DNA of 64,000 bases from Marinigracilibium pacificum (GTDB lineage: Bacteria; Bacteroidota; Bacteroidia; Cytophagales; Cyclobacteriaceae): positions 62,001 through 126,000 of the forward strand of contig NZ_JABBNU010000001.1 in NCBI RefSeq assembly GCF_012926615.1, given 5' to 3'. This document shows, piece after piece, positions 8,423 to 17,308 of this stretch (within the stretch, counting starts at the first letter, position 1; each line of letters starts with the position of its first letter). The notes beneath the pieces are model-generated. The model was not told the DNA's origin and did no database searches. It saw only the letters and a list, made by a program, of their open reading frames with translations. A program made the position numbers and the translations under genes.

Positions 8423-9547
8423 ATGCAAAAGTATATTTTTTTATTAGCCATAGTACTTGGCTTCATGGCATGTAAGGATCAAGAAACTCCAAATCCAATT
8501 ATTACTGATATTGAGTCAGACTATGCGAATAGGGGAGAGATGATAACTATTACAGGTTCAAATTTTACAAATGAAACTGAAATTGAAATCAATGGGATTC
8601 CAGTTGAAATTGTAGGAGTAACTAGTGAAGGAATCCAAATTAAAGTTCCAGAAAACGCAACTGCGGGAGACCTTATTGTAAAACAAGGTAACACAGAAAT
8701 TAATACCGGGTATTTTCATATTTATACTCCCGCTACTGCACTTTATTATACATTTTGGAATGACAATGAGGTCAGCTTTATTAATCTTTTAGCAAATAAT
8801 TCAATATCCGTTTTGTACGATAACCAAAACATAAATGACTATCCTAATGGGCTTACACATGACAAAAATGGATATTTATATTTTGCTGAAGAAGTCTCTA
8901 ATAGAATTATAAAAGCAAAAGAAGATGGATCTTCTTTTGAAGTACTTTATGATTCTGAAGACGGAGTATCTACTCCAAGTTCAATTACTATAGACTATTC
9001 AACTAATAAATTATATTGGACAAATAAAGGCAATGGTGCAATTATGGTTGGGAATACTATGGGAACAGAAGTACCTTACCCACTATTTGGTGAACAAGAA
9101 GTTTTGTGGTATTCATATGGTATTCAGGTTGATTCAATAAACTCAAAAATCTATTTCAGTGATTTTATAGGCTCTATTAAGGTTGGAGAGTTAGATGGAA
9201 CAGGAACACCAACAGTTATATACGACACAAATAATACTGACAAAATTTACTGGCCTTCAGATATTTATACAGATTTCCTAAGAGGTAAAATCTATTGGAC
9301 TGATGAGTCTCTTAGCGTTATAATGGAAGCAAATATAGATGGTTCAGGAGATATAAAGGAACTATTTAACACTAGTGATGGATTAAATAGAACTGATGGC
9401 GTTTATGTTGATTATGCAATGGGTAAAATCTATTGGTCAGAAACAAATAATCAACAAATTTGCAGAGGAAATTTAGATGGCTCTGGAGAAAAAGAAGTAT
9501 TAGCAAACGGCCCAAGATCATATGGTATGTATTTAAAATTTGAATAA
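8423..9547 (+). CDS. Lipoprotein with IPT/TIG domain and YWTD-type beta-propeller repeats
   Basis: A 374-residue lipoprotein with lipobox LGFMAC (Cys 17). Residues about 25-100 form an IPT/TIG immunoglobulin-like domain (GEMITITGSNF, then IEINGIPVEIVG). After that come repeats of the LDL-receptor YWTD kind: KLYWTNKG, KIYFSDF, KIYWTDES and KIYWSETN, each about 45-50 residues apart, building a beta-propeller. This is a surface binding module with no visible enzyme residues. Family members in Bacteroidota sit on the outer membrane; the ligand is unknown. A strong terminator follows. Confidence 0.85.
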   Translation: MQKYIFLLAIVLGFMACKDQETPNPIITDIESDYANRGEMITITGSNFTNETEIEINGIPVEIVGVTSEGIQIKVPENATAGDLIVKQGNTEINTGYFHIYTPATALYYTFWNDNEVSFINLLANNSISVLYDNQNINDYPNGLTHDKNGYLYFAEEVSNRIIKAKEDGSSFEVLYDSEDGVSTPSSITIDYSTNKLYWTNKGNGAIMVGNTMGTEVPYPLFGEQEVLWYSYGIQVDSINSKIYFSDFIGSIKVGELDGTGTPTVIYDTNNTDKIYWPSDIYTDFLRGKIYWTDESLSVIMEANIDGSGDIKELFNTSDGLNRTDGVYVDYAMGKIYWSETNNQQICRGNLDGSGEKEVLANGPRSYGMYLKFE

Positions 9548-9570
9548 TTTATTTCAAATTGATGAGACAA

Positions 9571-9600
9571 AAGCTTTCTGGAATTCAGAAAGCTTTTGTT
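9571..9600 (+). terminator. Rho-independent terminator after the propeller lipoprotein
   Basis: Perfect 10-bp arms aagctttctg / cagaaagctt with a five-base loop, followed by a T-rich tail. It lies 24 nt beyond the lipoprotein stop codon. The remaining 228 bp up to the MATE gene hold only a weak inverted repeat (tcagagaa / ttctctga, 9755-9784) with no T tail. Confidence 0.85.
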
Positions 9601-9828
9601 TATTTATACCTCGCTTAAAAAGATCATTTATCCTATAAAATAAATCATGACAAATAAGTAACCCTTCAGTCAAATTGATTAATTTTAAGAAATTTCCATT
9701 TCAATCATGATTCTATTCATGCCATATATCCCAGTCGCCGGATCGGTGAAATAATCAGAGAAGCAAATCACAATTATTCTCTGAAGAAAGTCTATTTCAC
9801 ATTCTTTCACTTTTAATTATTAAATGGC

Positions 9829-11235
9829 ATGAGTCGGTTAATCAAACGATCTAAACATATATTTTATTTAATTGGTCAGTCACTTGGTGGTGAAGATCAT
9901 TCTTTTACAAAGGGTAGCATTAAAACTGCGCTAATAATCTTGTCGGTTCCTATGATCATAGAAATGGTCTTCGAATCGCTCTTCGCTGTAGTTGACATAT
10001 ACTTTGTAAGTAAAGTTGGCACCGCTGCTGTTGCTTCAGTTGGACTTACAGAGTCTGTAATGACCCTGGTATATTCACTTGCATTTGGCGTAAGTATGGC
10101 TGCTACTGCGATGGTGTCAAGAAGAACAGGAGAAGGAGATCATACAGGAGCAGCTAAAGGAGCGGCCCAAAGTCTGATAATCGCTTTACTCCTTTCAGTT
10201 ACTCTGGCTATCGTTGGCTTGTCATACAGCAACGAAATATTAACATTAATGGGTGCGGAACCTGCATTGGCTGAATATGGCAGCATTTATTTAAGCTGGA
10301 TGTTCGGGGGTAATATCACCATTGTATTCCTTTTTGTTATCAACGGAATTTTCAGAGGAGTCGGAAAACCCAGGATTGCCATGTTTTCCCTGTTTGTTTC
10401 AAACGGGCTAAATATAATTCTTGACCCGTGCCTTATTCTTGGATTGGGATTCTTTCCTGAACTTGGACTAAAAGGTGCTGCTATCGCTACTACAATTGGC
10501 AGGGGATTAGGAGTAGCCTTTCAGCTGTTCCATTTATTCAAAGGTCATCATAGTTTGAAATTTTCTAGTGATATGTTCATTCCGGATCTGACAATTCTAA
10601 GAAGGCTGTTGAAAATTGCAGCAGGTGGAGTTGGGCAAATGCTCATTAGTTCAGCTGCATGGATATTCCTTGCCAGAATTGTAGCGGAGTATGGCGAAGC
10701 TGCATTTGCAGGTTATACAATAAGTATCCGTGTTATCATATTTGCAATATTACCAGCATGGGGGCTTTCAAACGCTGCTGCTACTTTAGTAGGACAAAAT
10801 TTAGGTGCAGGTGAACCAGAAAGAGCTGAAAAATCAGTATGGATGGCTACAAAAGCAAACCTGGTATTTCTAGGCATTCTGGCATTGAGCTTTGGAATAT
10901 TTGCTGAAGAGGTAATCAGTATATTTGATGACACACCTGATGTTCTTGCTGTAGCAATTCCATGTTTACAAATTATTTGTTTGGGATATGTTCCATTTGG
11001 GTTGGCTATGGTTCTTAGCCAGTCATTTAATGGTGCCGGCGATACACGGACTCCGACCTTAATAAACTTTATTTGCGAGTGGGTCTTTCAAATTCCTGTT
11101 GCATATCTTATGGCCAAAACTTTCGGACTTGGCCCATATGGTGTATTTTTGACTGTTGCATTAACTTCAGTTGTGATGGCAACATTATTTTTTATTAGAT
11201 TCAGGCAGGGAAACTGGAAAACTCAGAAGGTATAA
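9829..11235 (+). CDS. MATE-family multidrug/sodium efflux transporter
   Basis: 468 residues with about twelve transmembrane helices in two homologous halves (MatE domains about 35-195 and 255-415). Characteristic segments are VPMIIEMVFESLFAVVD near the start, the GVGKPRIAM loop and the second-half SFNGAGDTRTPTLINF. MATE carriers export drugs or metabolites in exchange for Na+ or H+. A 78-residue membrane protein starts one base after the stop codon, so the two are cotranscribed. Substrate cannot be inferred. Confidence 0.93.
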   Translation: MSRLIKRSKHIFYLIGQSLGGEDHSFTKGSIKTALIILSVPMIIEMVFESLFAVVDIYFVSKVGTAAVASVGLTESVMTLVYSLAFGVSMAATAMVSRRTGEGDHTGAAKGAAQSLIIALLLSVTLAIVGLSYSNEILTLMGAEPALAEYGSIYLSWMFGGNITIVFLFVINGIFRGVGKPRIAMFSLFVSNGLNIILDPCLILGLGFFPELGLKGAAIATTIGRGLGVAFQLFHLFKGHHSLKFSSDMFIPDLTILRRLLKIAAGGVGQMLISSAAWIFLARIVAEYGEAAFAGYTISIRVIIFAILPAWGLSNAAATLVGQNLGAGEPERAEKSVWMATKANLVFLGILALSFGIFAEEVISIFDDTPDVLAVAIPCLQIICLGYVPFGLAMVLSQSFNGAGDTRTPTLINFICEWVFQIPVAYLMAKTFGLGPYGVFLTVALTSVVMATLFFIRFRQGNWKTQKV

Positions 11236-11236
11236 A

Positions 11237-11473
11237 ATGGATAACAAACAATTATTTGTAATAGATCGGGTAGCATCAATGGGGTTCTTTATCACATTGA
11301 TAATTTATATGAACTATAAATCATTGACAGCTTTACTAATAGCAACATATGTGTTATTGGTAACATCAATTGTAACGAAATTCTTTCTATTTAAAAGATC
11401 AGGTCAAAAAGTTTATTTGCTCTTCGCATTTCTTTACCTGGCTCTGGTCGCAGCAGTATTTTATTTTAAATAA
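11237..11473 (+). CDS. Small three-helix membrane protein, unknown function
   Basis: 78 residues with three hydrophobic segments (about 12-28, 30-48 and 58-76) separated by short basic loops. It starts one base after the MATE transporter stop codon and ends just before a bidirectional terminator, so it is the last gene of that operon. No family recognised; an accessory role to the transporter is possible but only positional. Confidence 0.7.
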   Translation: MDNKQLFVIDRVASMGFFITLIIYMNYKSLTALLIATYVLLVTSIVTKFFLFKRSGQKVYLLFAFLYLALVAAVFYFK

Positions 11474-11474
11474 G

Positions 11475-11504
11475 AAAAGGCCCTGATTGATATCAGGGCC
11501 TTTT
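11475..11504. terminator. Bidirectional terminator between MATE operon and lgt
   Basis: Thirteen-base-pair stem (aaaaggccctgat / atcagggcctttt) with a four-base loop and A/T tracts on both sides. It lies between two convergent genes whose stop codons are 35 bp apart, so it should serve both strands. Confidence 0.92.
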
Positions 11505-11508
11505 CTTA

Positions 11509-12369
11509 TTATTTCTTATTTTCCTTTTCTCTCTTCATGCTAAGCTTTGGAATTCCATAAGGCTCATTCCATTGCTTCCACATAACATATAGCCCCCCTA
11601 TTAGGAAAGGTATACTTAGCAGCTGCCCCATGTTAATTAGCATATCATCTTCAAAAGATTTCTGATTAGCCTTGGTAAATTCTAATAAAAACCTGGCACT
11701 AAATAACAATACAAAGAAAAGACCAAAAATGACCCCTCTGCCTAATTCCTTATATTTCTTATGATAAAGAATATTTAATACTATAAAAATCCCTAGATAT
11801 GCTAAAGCCTCATATAATTGCCCCGGGTGACGAGGTACATTATCTACTTGTACGAATATAAAAGCCCATGGCACATCTGATGGTGCTCCAACTATTTCGC
11901 TATTCATCAAGTTTCCTAACCTGATACACATCCCAGCCAACGGACCAACTAACGCAAGCATATCCAACAACCACCATTTTTCTATTTTCTTATTTTTGGA
12001 GAACAATAATAGGGCTAATAAAACTCCTAAAATACCTCCATGACTGGCTAAGCCCCGAAATCCTGTAATTTCAAACTCAGGTTCAAACTTAAAAGGTAGA
12101 AAAATTTCCATCGGATGCTGAGAAAAATACTCCCAGTCATAAAACAAACAATGCCCTAAACGAGCACCAATGATGGTTCCCAAAACAACATAGGTAACTA
12201 AAGAGTCAAGATAATCCTGCTCAAGACCTTGCTTCTTAAAATATTTATTTAGAATGATGTAGCTTAAAATAAAGCCACTCGCAAAAAGTAAAGAGTAATA
12301 GTGAATAGCCAGACTTCCAAGATCAATCAATATTGGATTAGGATTCCACTCAATAAAATTTAAAAGCAT
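11509..12369 (-). CDS. lgt: Prolipoprotein diacylglyceryl transferase
   Basis: About 286 residues from the second in-frame ATG (12369); a start at 12375 adds two residues. It is a polytopic inner-membrane enzyme that transfers diacylglycerol from phosphatidylglycerol to the lipobox cysteine, the first step of lipoprotein maturation. Seen here are the essential His motif SHGGILG near residue 112, RLGNLMNSEIVG near residue 150 (part of the Lgt signature) and the HPGQLYEAL segment. Many lipoproteins in this window depend on it. It is divergently oriented from the GldN-like gene. Confidence 0.96.
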   Translation of the reverse strand: MLLNFIEWNPNPILIDLGSLAIHYYSLLFASGFILSYIILNKYFKKQGLEQDYLDSLVTYVVLGTIIGARLGHCLFYDWEYFSQHPMEIFLPFKFEPEFEITGFRGLASHGGILGVLLALLLFSKNKKIEKWWLLDMLALVGPLAGMCIRLGNLMNSEIVGAPSDVPWAFIFVQVDNVPRHPGQLYEALAYLGIFIVLNILYHKKYKELGRGVIFGLFFVLLFSARFLLEFTKANQKSFEDDMLINMGQLLSIPFLIGGLYVMWKQWNEPYGIPKLSMKREKENKK

Positions 12370-12536
12370 AATCAAGTTTATGGTTAAATTATTGAAGCAA
12401 AGATAAAGGTAAATATTAATGAAGCTACCCCGAATAAAGAAAATAGCAATTTAATTATTATTTTTTAGCTTAAATAATACATCAACCGTCTAAAAATTAT
12501 ATTATTTTGTTATTTTGAGGTGAATTTTTAATAAGT

Positions 12537-14195
12537 GTGATGAGACTATTATCAGTAATATCCTTTTTTATAGTTGGTTCTATTTTCTGTAATGCTCAGG
12601 AAGAGCCGGATGTCGTTAGACAAATCACCTATATTAACCTAAAGGATTCAGCAAACCAGCCATTTTTCAAGAGTGGCATGGAGCTATCAAAAATTCTTAT
12701 TGAGGCTTGTTATAAAGGCGAATTGGACGCGTATTACATTGACTATAAAGACAATAGCAAAATCACAGAAATTTCTCCGGAAGAAGTTGCCAAAGAGCTA
12801 TCTGCACAAAAAGATGGTGAGATAAACACTAATTTATTTGATGCCTGGTCTGATAATAAAAGATATTCAAAAGGAGATGTTGTTCTATTTGAGGAAATGC
12901 TTTACGAGGCTACCCGAGACATAAGAGGTAAGAACCCAAAGAAAAATAGTAAGTGGAAATTAGTAGATTCTGGTAAAGGCCAAATCCCGTACAATTCCCT
13001 ATACCTTATGGGTATTGATGAAACTGTTCTTACTCACTCCGGAAACGTAAAAAGAATCTTAAACTACATAAGTTTTTATTTACACCCTTTACAAACGGGA
13101 GATGACATTCAATACTTAGTATCGTTTGAATTTGATGATGTCAGAAAGTACTTGAGTAAGAGAAATCATTATCTATGGTATAAAAATAATCATGGCCCAT
13201 GGTGGTCTGGTTCGGTTTTTAGTGATCCTGGACTAAACTATCTTCATCACACAAACTTCTTAAAAGATTTAATCTATATCAGTGAGAATTCTTCATTAAA
13301 ACCATTTTTACTAAATAGCGAGGGATATAGAGAAGATATACCATTATCAACTATTAATGGTTTAAAAGAGAATGAGTATTACTTTTCGTTTGTTGAAGAT
13401 GGAATTATTGCTGGAGAAAACATCAATTACATTGAATTACTAAATAATGAAGGACAGCTTATTGCACTTTTTGATTTTTCAGATTACAAAGCTTCAGTTT
13501 CAAAAGTATACCAAATTCAATTTACTCCAATAATTTGCACATTCGATATCGCACTTATTATGCGATATTTTAAAACCAGTGATTTATTGAATCCTATGCA
13601 AATAGGAAAAAATGGTGTTTTCCTGTTTGATGAAGCAACTGCAGACCCTTTATCTGAAAGCTTTACTTTCGGAACGGAAGTCGATTTCACTCCTGTTGAA
13701 ATAAAAGGGCCGTTCGAAAACGAAAAGGTATCAAGACTTATTCCTGGAATACCAGGTGCAGAAACTGTTAAATATGGTTTTATTAATGAACTTGTTCAGG
13801 CAATAATAAATGGCCAAATAAAAGCTTATGACTCTTTTGATTTTAATAATGAACTAGATTTAAATTCATTAAAGCAAACTTGGTCTGACGCCAATAAAAA
13901 CCATATTAATCAAGAAAAGCCAATTGAAGTATTATTTGATTATTATCAATCTGTACAGTTCGACAAATTCGGACAAAATAAGAAATATAAATCAAAAGGA
14001 CTGGCCCTGGTAATTCCTTATTGGTCTAACCCTGGTGGTTTTGACCAACCACTTGCCTTTTTTTCATGGAAAGATATAAACAAACTATTTAAAGATCAGG
14101 CTAATTATCCCAATGGAAAATTGTTCCTTCAGGCATTACAGAACGATGAGTTTCAAATGATCTATTTATACAATTCTTATATTAGGCAAAAGTAA
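12537..14195 (+). CDS. GldN/PorN-like protein with internal duplication and a CBM5/12-like insert
   Basis: 552 residues with a signal peptide (cut after FCNA, residue 20). Residues 25-90 (INLKDSANQPFF, then ELSKILIEACYKGELDAY) resemble the N-terminal part of GldN/PorN, the ring component of the type IX secretion/gliding machinery. Residues about 152-205 resemble its second part (NSLYLMGIDETVL). Residues about 370-550 repeat the pattern (FINELVQAIINGQIKAYDSF, then PLAFFSWKDINKLF). Residues 103-143 insert a module with AW..N..Y..GD.V......Y.A and a final NP.....W, the CBM5/12 chitin-binding pattern. Normal GldN is about 300 residues, so this is an unusual paralogue. No gldKLM neighbours are present. 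Confidence 0.7.
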   Translation: MMRLLSVISFFIVGSIFCNAQEEPDVVRQITYINLKDSANQPFFKSGMELSKILIEACYKGELDAYYIDYKDNSKITEISPEEVAKELSAQKDGEINTNLFDAWSDNKRYSKGDVVLFEEMLYEATRDIRGKNPKKNSKWKLVDSGKGQIPYNSLYLMGIDETVLTHSGNVKRILNYISFYLHPLQTGDDIQYLVSFEFDDVRKYLSKRNHYLWYKNNHGPWWSGSVFSDPGLNYLHHTNFLKDLIYISENSSLKPFLLNSEGYREDIPLSTINGLKENEYYFSFVEDGIIAGENINYIELLNNEGQLIALFDFSDYKASVSKVYQIQFTPIICTFDIALIMRYFKTSDLLNPMQIGKNGVFLFDEATADPLSESFTFGTEVDFTPVEIKGPFENEKVSRLIPGIPGAETVKYGFINELVQAIINGQIKAYDSFDFNNELDLNSLKQTWSDANKNHINQEKPIEVLFDYYQSVQFDKFGQNKKYKSKGLALVIPYWSNPGGFDQPLAFFSWKDINKLFKDQANYPNGKLFLQALQNDEFQMIYLYNSYIRQK

Positions 14196-14266
14196 CTTTA
14201 CATTTGGTTTTTGCTCAGTATCAAAGAGTTGTTTAAACAATTTTTATTGATTACTGTTAAGCAAGC

Positions 14267-14308
14267 ATTGAGAATATCATTAACAATGACTATATTTGTT
14301 TAGACAAA
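14267..14308 (+). promoter_or_regulatory. Bacteroidota-type promoter with overlapping inverted repeat before the MarR gene
   Basis: A -33 box ATTG (14267-14270), a 20-base spacer and a -7 box TATATTTG (14291-14298) fit the Bacteroidota sigma consensus TTTG-N19-21-TAnnTTTG. An inverted repeat tttgt-ttag-acaaa (14295-14308) overlaps the -7 box and predicted start site, a natural place for the MarR product to bind its own promoter. The MarR start codon is 10 bp further on. Confidence 0.6.
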
Positions 14309-14317
14309 ATTTGTAAT

Positions 14318-14770
14318 ATGAAGATAGAGGAGGCTATTAAAACAAAAGGGTTAAAAGACAATTACGAAAAAGTATTTGTTAATATCATCTACACAAGTAA
14401 TTGGTTTAAATCAAAGCTCAAAGATCTTTTTAAACCTTATGACATTACCCAAACACAATATAATGTGTTAAGAATTTTAAGAGGTAAGTATCCAGAGCCT
14501 TGTAATCCCGGATATATTACCAGTGTTATGATCGAAAAAATGTCAGACGTAACACGATTAATAGATAGACTAATTGATAAAAAGCTTGTTGAACGCAAGG
14601 TTTGTGAATCAAACAGAAGAATGGTTGAAGTTTTTATAACTCAGGAAGGACTTGAGTTACTTGAAAAACTTGAGCCAATAGTTGAATCGTCTCGTATGGA
14701 TTTAAAAGTTTTAACTACAGAAGAGGCTGATCAACTGAGTACCCTTCTGGATAAACTTAGAGGACAATAA
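14318..14770 (+). CDS. MarR-family transcriptional regulator
   Basis: 150 residues with the winged-helix MarR fold: helix region TQTQYNVLRILRG near residues 46-58, recognition helix KMSDVTRLIDRLIDKKLVER near 70-90, and the wing ending in RRMVEVFIT. The dimerisation helices are at both ends. MarR proteins usually repress their own operon and respond to phenolics or oxidants. The DoxX-like gene follows after 30 bp and is the likely co-regulated partner. A promoter with an overlapping inverted repeat lies directly upstream. Confidence 0.9.
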   Translation: MKIEEAIKTKGLKDNYEKVFVNIIYTSNWFKSKLKDLFKPYDITQTQYNVLRILRGKYPEPCNPGYITSVMIEKMSDVTRLIDRLIDKKLVERKVCESNRRMVEVFITQEGLELLEKLEPIVESSRMDLKVLTTEEADQLSTLLDKLRGQ

Positions 14771-14800
14771 ACACTCAATTTTTTAAACCTATAAACAACC

Positions 14801-15223
14801 ATGATAACCCAAATTTCATTTTTACAAGAACCCTGGACAGTTGAATTGATAATTAAAATATGCTTATCCATTTTTTTGGCAATATTATTTCTTCAGTCAG
14901 GCCTTGACAAAGTTTTTAATTATAAAGACAACGCAGACTGGTTAAAAAGTCATTTTGCAAATAGCCCGATATCAGGTCTTACAGGCTTAATGATTCCTTT
15001 AATAACTCTTTTAGAGACAGTTGCTGGGTTAATTTCTGCAGTAGGTGTGATAATGTTAATAATCTCACAGTCAGAAACTTTCGCTTTTATTGGAGCATTA
15101 TTAAGCACCTTAAGTATTATTAGTTTGTTCTTTGGACAACGAATGGCAAAAGATTATGAAGGGGCCTCAACTTTAACCGGTTATTTTCTTATCTGCGTTT
15201 TTACATTATTCTTGTATATATAA
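14801..15223 (+). CDS. DoxX-like membrane protein
   Basis: 140 residues with four transmembrane helices. The first helix carries the DoxX pattern AILFLQSGLDKVFNY, followed by the conserved charged loop and the PLITLLETVAGLISAVG helix. DoxX-type proteins are linked to redox or membrane stress functions, but the reaction is generally unknown. It is the second gene of the MarR operon and is closed by a strong terminator. Confidence 0.85.
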   Translation: MITQISFLQEPWTVELIIKICLSIFLAILFLQSGLDKVFNYKDNADWLKSHFANSPISGLTGLMIPLITLLETVAGLISAVGVIMLIISQSETFAFIGALLSTLSIISLFFGQRMAKDYEGASTLTGYFLICVFTLFLYI

Positions 15224-15247
15224 CAATTCATAATATACCAATTCGAG

Positions 15248-15278
15248 GAGGGCCGATTTTTCGGCCCTCTTTTTTTAT
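15248..15278 (+). terminator. Rho-independent terminator after the DoxX-like gene
   Basis: Nine-base-pair GC-rich stem gagggccga / tcggccctc with a tttt loop and an eight-base T tract. It starts 25 nt after the stop codon. Confidence 0.95.
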
Positions 15279-15389
15279 ATGCGATTTAACATGAAGTAAA
15301 CAATTTAAGCCCAAAAAGAAACAAACTGATTATAGTTGCATAATAATGTCCTAATACCTCGCTATTACTTTTGTTAAAACCACATTGTT

Positions 15390-16238
15390 ATGGAATTTAA
15401 AAGAAAAATAGAGGTATTAGTCCTTTCCGACATTCATTTAGGAACATTTGGTTGCCATGCTGATGAATTACTAAAATACCTTAAGAGTATTGACCCAGAA
15501 ACAATTATTCTCAATGGAGATATTATTGACATCTGGAACTTCAAGAAAAAATACTGGCCTAAAAGCCACATGCTGGTTTTAAAAAAATTCCTTTCAATGG
15601 TTGCCAAAGGAAAGCAGGTGATCTATATAACCGGCAACCATGATGAAACAATTAGAAAATTTGCAGGCTTTGAAGTACCGGGATTTAAGGTAGTAAATAA
15701 ATACTCCCTAAGACTAAATGGCTCAGAAACACTTTTTTTCCATGGTGACATTTTTGATGTTGTAATGGAGCAGGCAAAATGGCTTGCAAAACTAGGAGCT
15801 GTTGGCTACGACCTGATAATCTGGCTTAATCACATAGTAAACAACTGGCTAAGATTTTTAGGTAAGCAGCCAATTTCAATGAGTAAAAAAATCAAAAATT
15901 CAGTTAAAAGTGCTGTTAAATTTATCAATGATTTTGAAAAGGTTTGTGGCGACCTTGCTTCTCAAAACGGCTATGATACTGTGGTATGCGGCCATATACA
16001 TCAACCAGCAATTAAGAAGGTCAAAACAGATAAAGGAACCATTAACTATCTCAATTCCGGAGATTGGATAGAAAATCTTTCTGCACTTGAATATTCAAAA
16101 GGTGAATGGACCCTATATCATTATAATGATGATACAATAGCTCCGGCAATCCCTATCGATGCTGATATTAACTCTGCCTTGAACAACAAAGAGCTCTTTT
16201 CCATTCTACAGCAACAGTTTTATAATCATGCCTCATGA
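15390..16238 (+). CDS. UDP-2,3-diacylglucosamine diphosphatase-like metallophosphoesterase
   Basis: 282 residues with all calcineurin-like metallophosphoesterase blocks: LSDIHLGTFG (about 13-22), LNGDIIDIW (about 42-50), TGNHDE (about 81-86), FFHGDIFD (about 117-124) and CGHIHQP (about 198-204). LpxH enzymes, which hydrolyse UDP-2,3-diacylglucosamine in lipid A synthesis, share this layout, but this subgroup is longer than classic LpxH at about 240 residues. The stop codon overlaps the start of the glycosyltransferase gene (ATGA), so the pair is translationally coupled, which suggests envelope glycolipid work. Confidence 0.85.
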   Translation: MEFKRKIEVLVLSDIHLGTFGCHADELLKYLKSIDPETIILNGDIIDIWNFKKKYWPKSHMLVLKKFLSMVAKGKQVIYITGNHDETIRKFAGFEVPGFKVVNKYSLRLNGSETLFFHGDIFDVVMEQAKWLAKLGAVGYDLIIWLNHIVNNWLRFLGKQPISMSKKIKNSVKSAVKFINDFEKVCGDLASQNGYDTVVCGHIHQPAIKKVKTDKGTINYLNSGDWIENLSALEYSKGEWTLYHYNDDTIAPAIPIDADINSALNNKELFSILQQQFYNHAS

Positions 16239-17308
16239 AAAAGCCTAAAGTATTATATGCGATTCAAGGAACTGGCAACGGACATATTGCCAGAGCAAGA
16301 GACCTTGTTCCCAAATTTGCACAGTTTCTGGATCTCGATGTTTTAATTAGTGGCAATCACTGCGAGGTAAAATTAAATCACCCCGTAAAATACCAAATGC
16401 AGGGTTTCGGATTTTACTTTGGAAAAAACGGAGGTATCGACTGGCGAAAAACGATCAGGAAAAACAACATTAGAAAGTTTATTTCCGAAATCCTTAAGTT
16501 TGACATAAATCAATATGATTATATTATAAATGACTTTGAGCCTGTCTCGGCATGGGCTGGCAAACTAAGCGGTGTGCCGGTAATCAACTTGTCACACCAG
16601 GCTGCAGTTATTGCTAACGAATCGCCTAAACCAAAATATAAAGACTATACCGGACTTGCAATCTTAAAATACTATGCACCATCTCAGGTTTCTTTCGGAT
16701 TTCATTTTAAGGAATATAATGAAACAATTCAAACTCCAATTATCAGGGAAGAAATCAGGAAAATAAAACCATCAAGCAAGAATCATTTTACCGTTTACCT
16801 ACCCGCCATCGGGGATAGAAAAATTATCAAAATATTAAACAGGGTAAATACAAAAGCAAGTTGGGAAGTGTTTTCAAAACATACCACTGAAGCCTATGAA
16901 GTAAATTCAATAAGAATCTTCCCTATAAATAATGAAAAGTTCATCGAGTCTCTCGCTAGTTGTAGAGGTATAATATGTGGTGCTGGGTTTGAGTCTGTTG
17001 CTGAAGCTTGTTTTCTGGGCAAAAAAATTCTGGCTATTCCAATGAAAGGCCAATACGAACAAGCTCTTAATGCTGCAGCAATCAAGGATATTGGTCACAA
17101 AACACTAAAATCCTTTAGAAGAAAATATATTTCAGAAATAAATAAGTGGGTTATTTCTAAAACACCTGCAGCAATTAATTACCCGGATAACTCATATAAA
17201 GTAGTTAATCAGGTGATTTGGTATGCACAAAATAATATTATTGACAAAAATGAGGCTGTTCTTAGCGGGAGGTACTCTTTCGAACAACCAGTTATCAATG
17301 CTGGTTAA
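16235..17308 (+). CDS. Glycosyltransferase (GT-B, MurG/UGT-like fold)
   Basis: 357 residues. The N-terminus KPKVLYAIQGTGNGHIARA is the glycine-rich first loop of a GT-B enzyme, and the C-terminal part contains SCRGIICGAGFESVAEACFLGKKILAIP, the nucleotide-sugar binding region of MurG/UGT-type enzymes. The start codon overlaps the stop of the LpxH-like phosphoesterase by 4 nt. Acceptor and donor are unknown; the coupling to a lipid-A-type phosphoesterase makes a glycolipid the natural guess. It converges on the response-regulator gene with a 4-nt overlap. Confidence 0.85.
   Translation: MKKPKVLYAIQGTGNGHIARARDLVPKFAQFLDLDVLISGNHCEVKLNHPVKYQMQGFGFYFGKNGGIDWRKTIRKNNIRKFISEILKFDINQYDYIINDFEPVSAWAGKLSGVPVINLSHQAAVIANESPKPKYKDYTGLAILKYYAPSQVSFGFHFKEYNETIQTPIIREEIRKIKPSSKNHFTVYLPAIGDRKIIKILNRVNTKASWEVFSKHTTEAYEVNSIRIFPINNEKFIESLASCRGIICGAGFESVAEACFLGKKILAIPMKGQYEQALNAAAIKDIGHKTLKSFRRKYISEINKWVISKTPAAINYPDNSYKVVNQVIWYAQNNIIDKNEAVLSGRYSFEQPVINAG

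Noticed and set aside
9600-9828. Possible mobile-element remnant between the lipoprotein terminator and the MATE gene
   Set aside because: Only an 8-bp inverted repeat (9755-9784) is visible, with no flanking duplication, transposase fragment or second copy.
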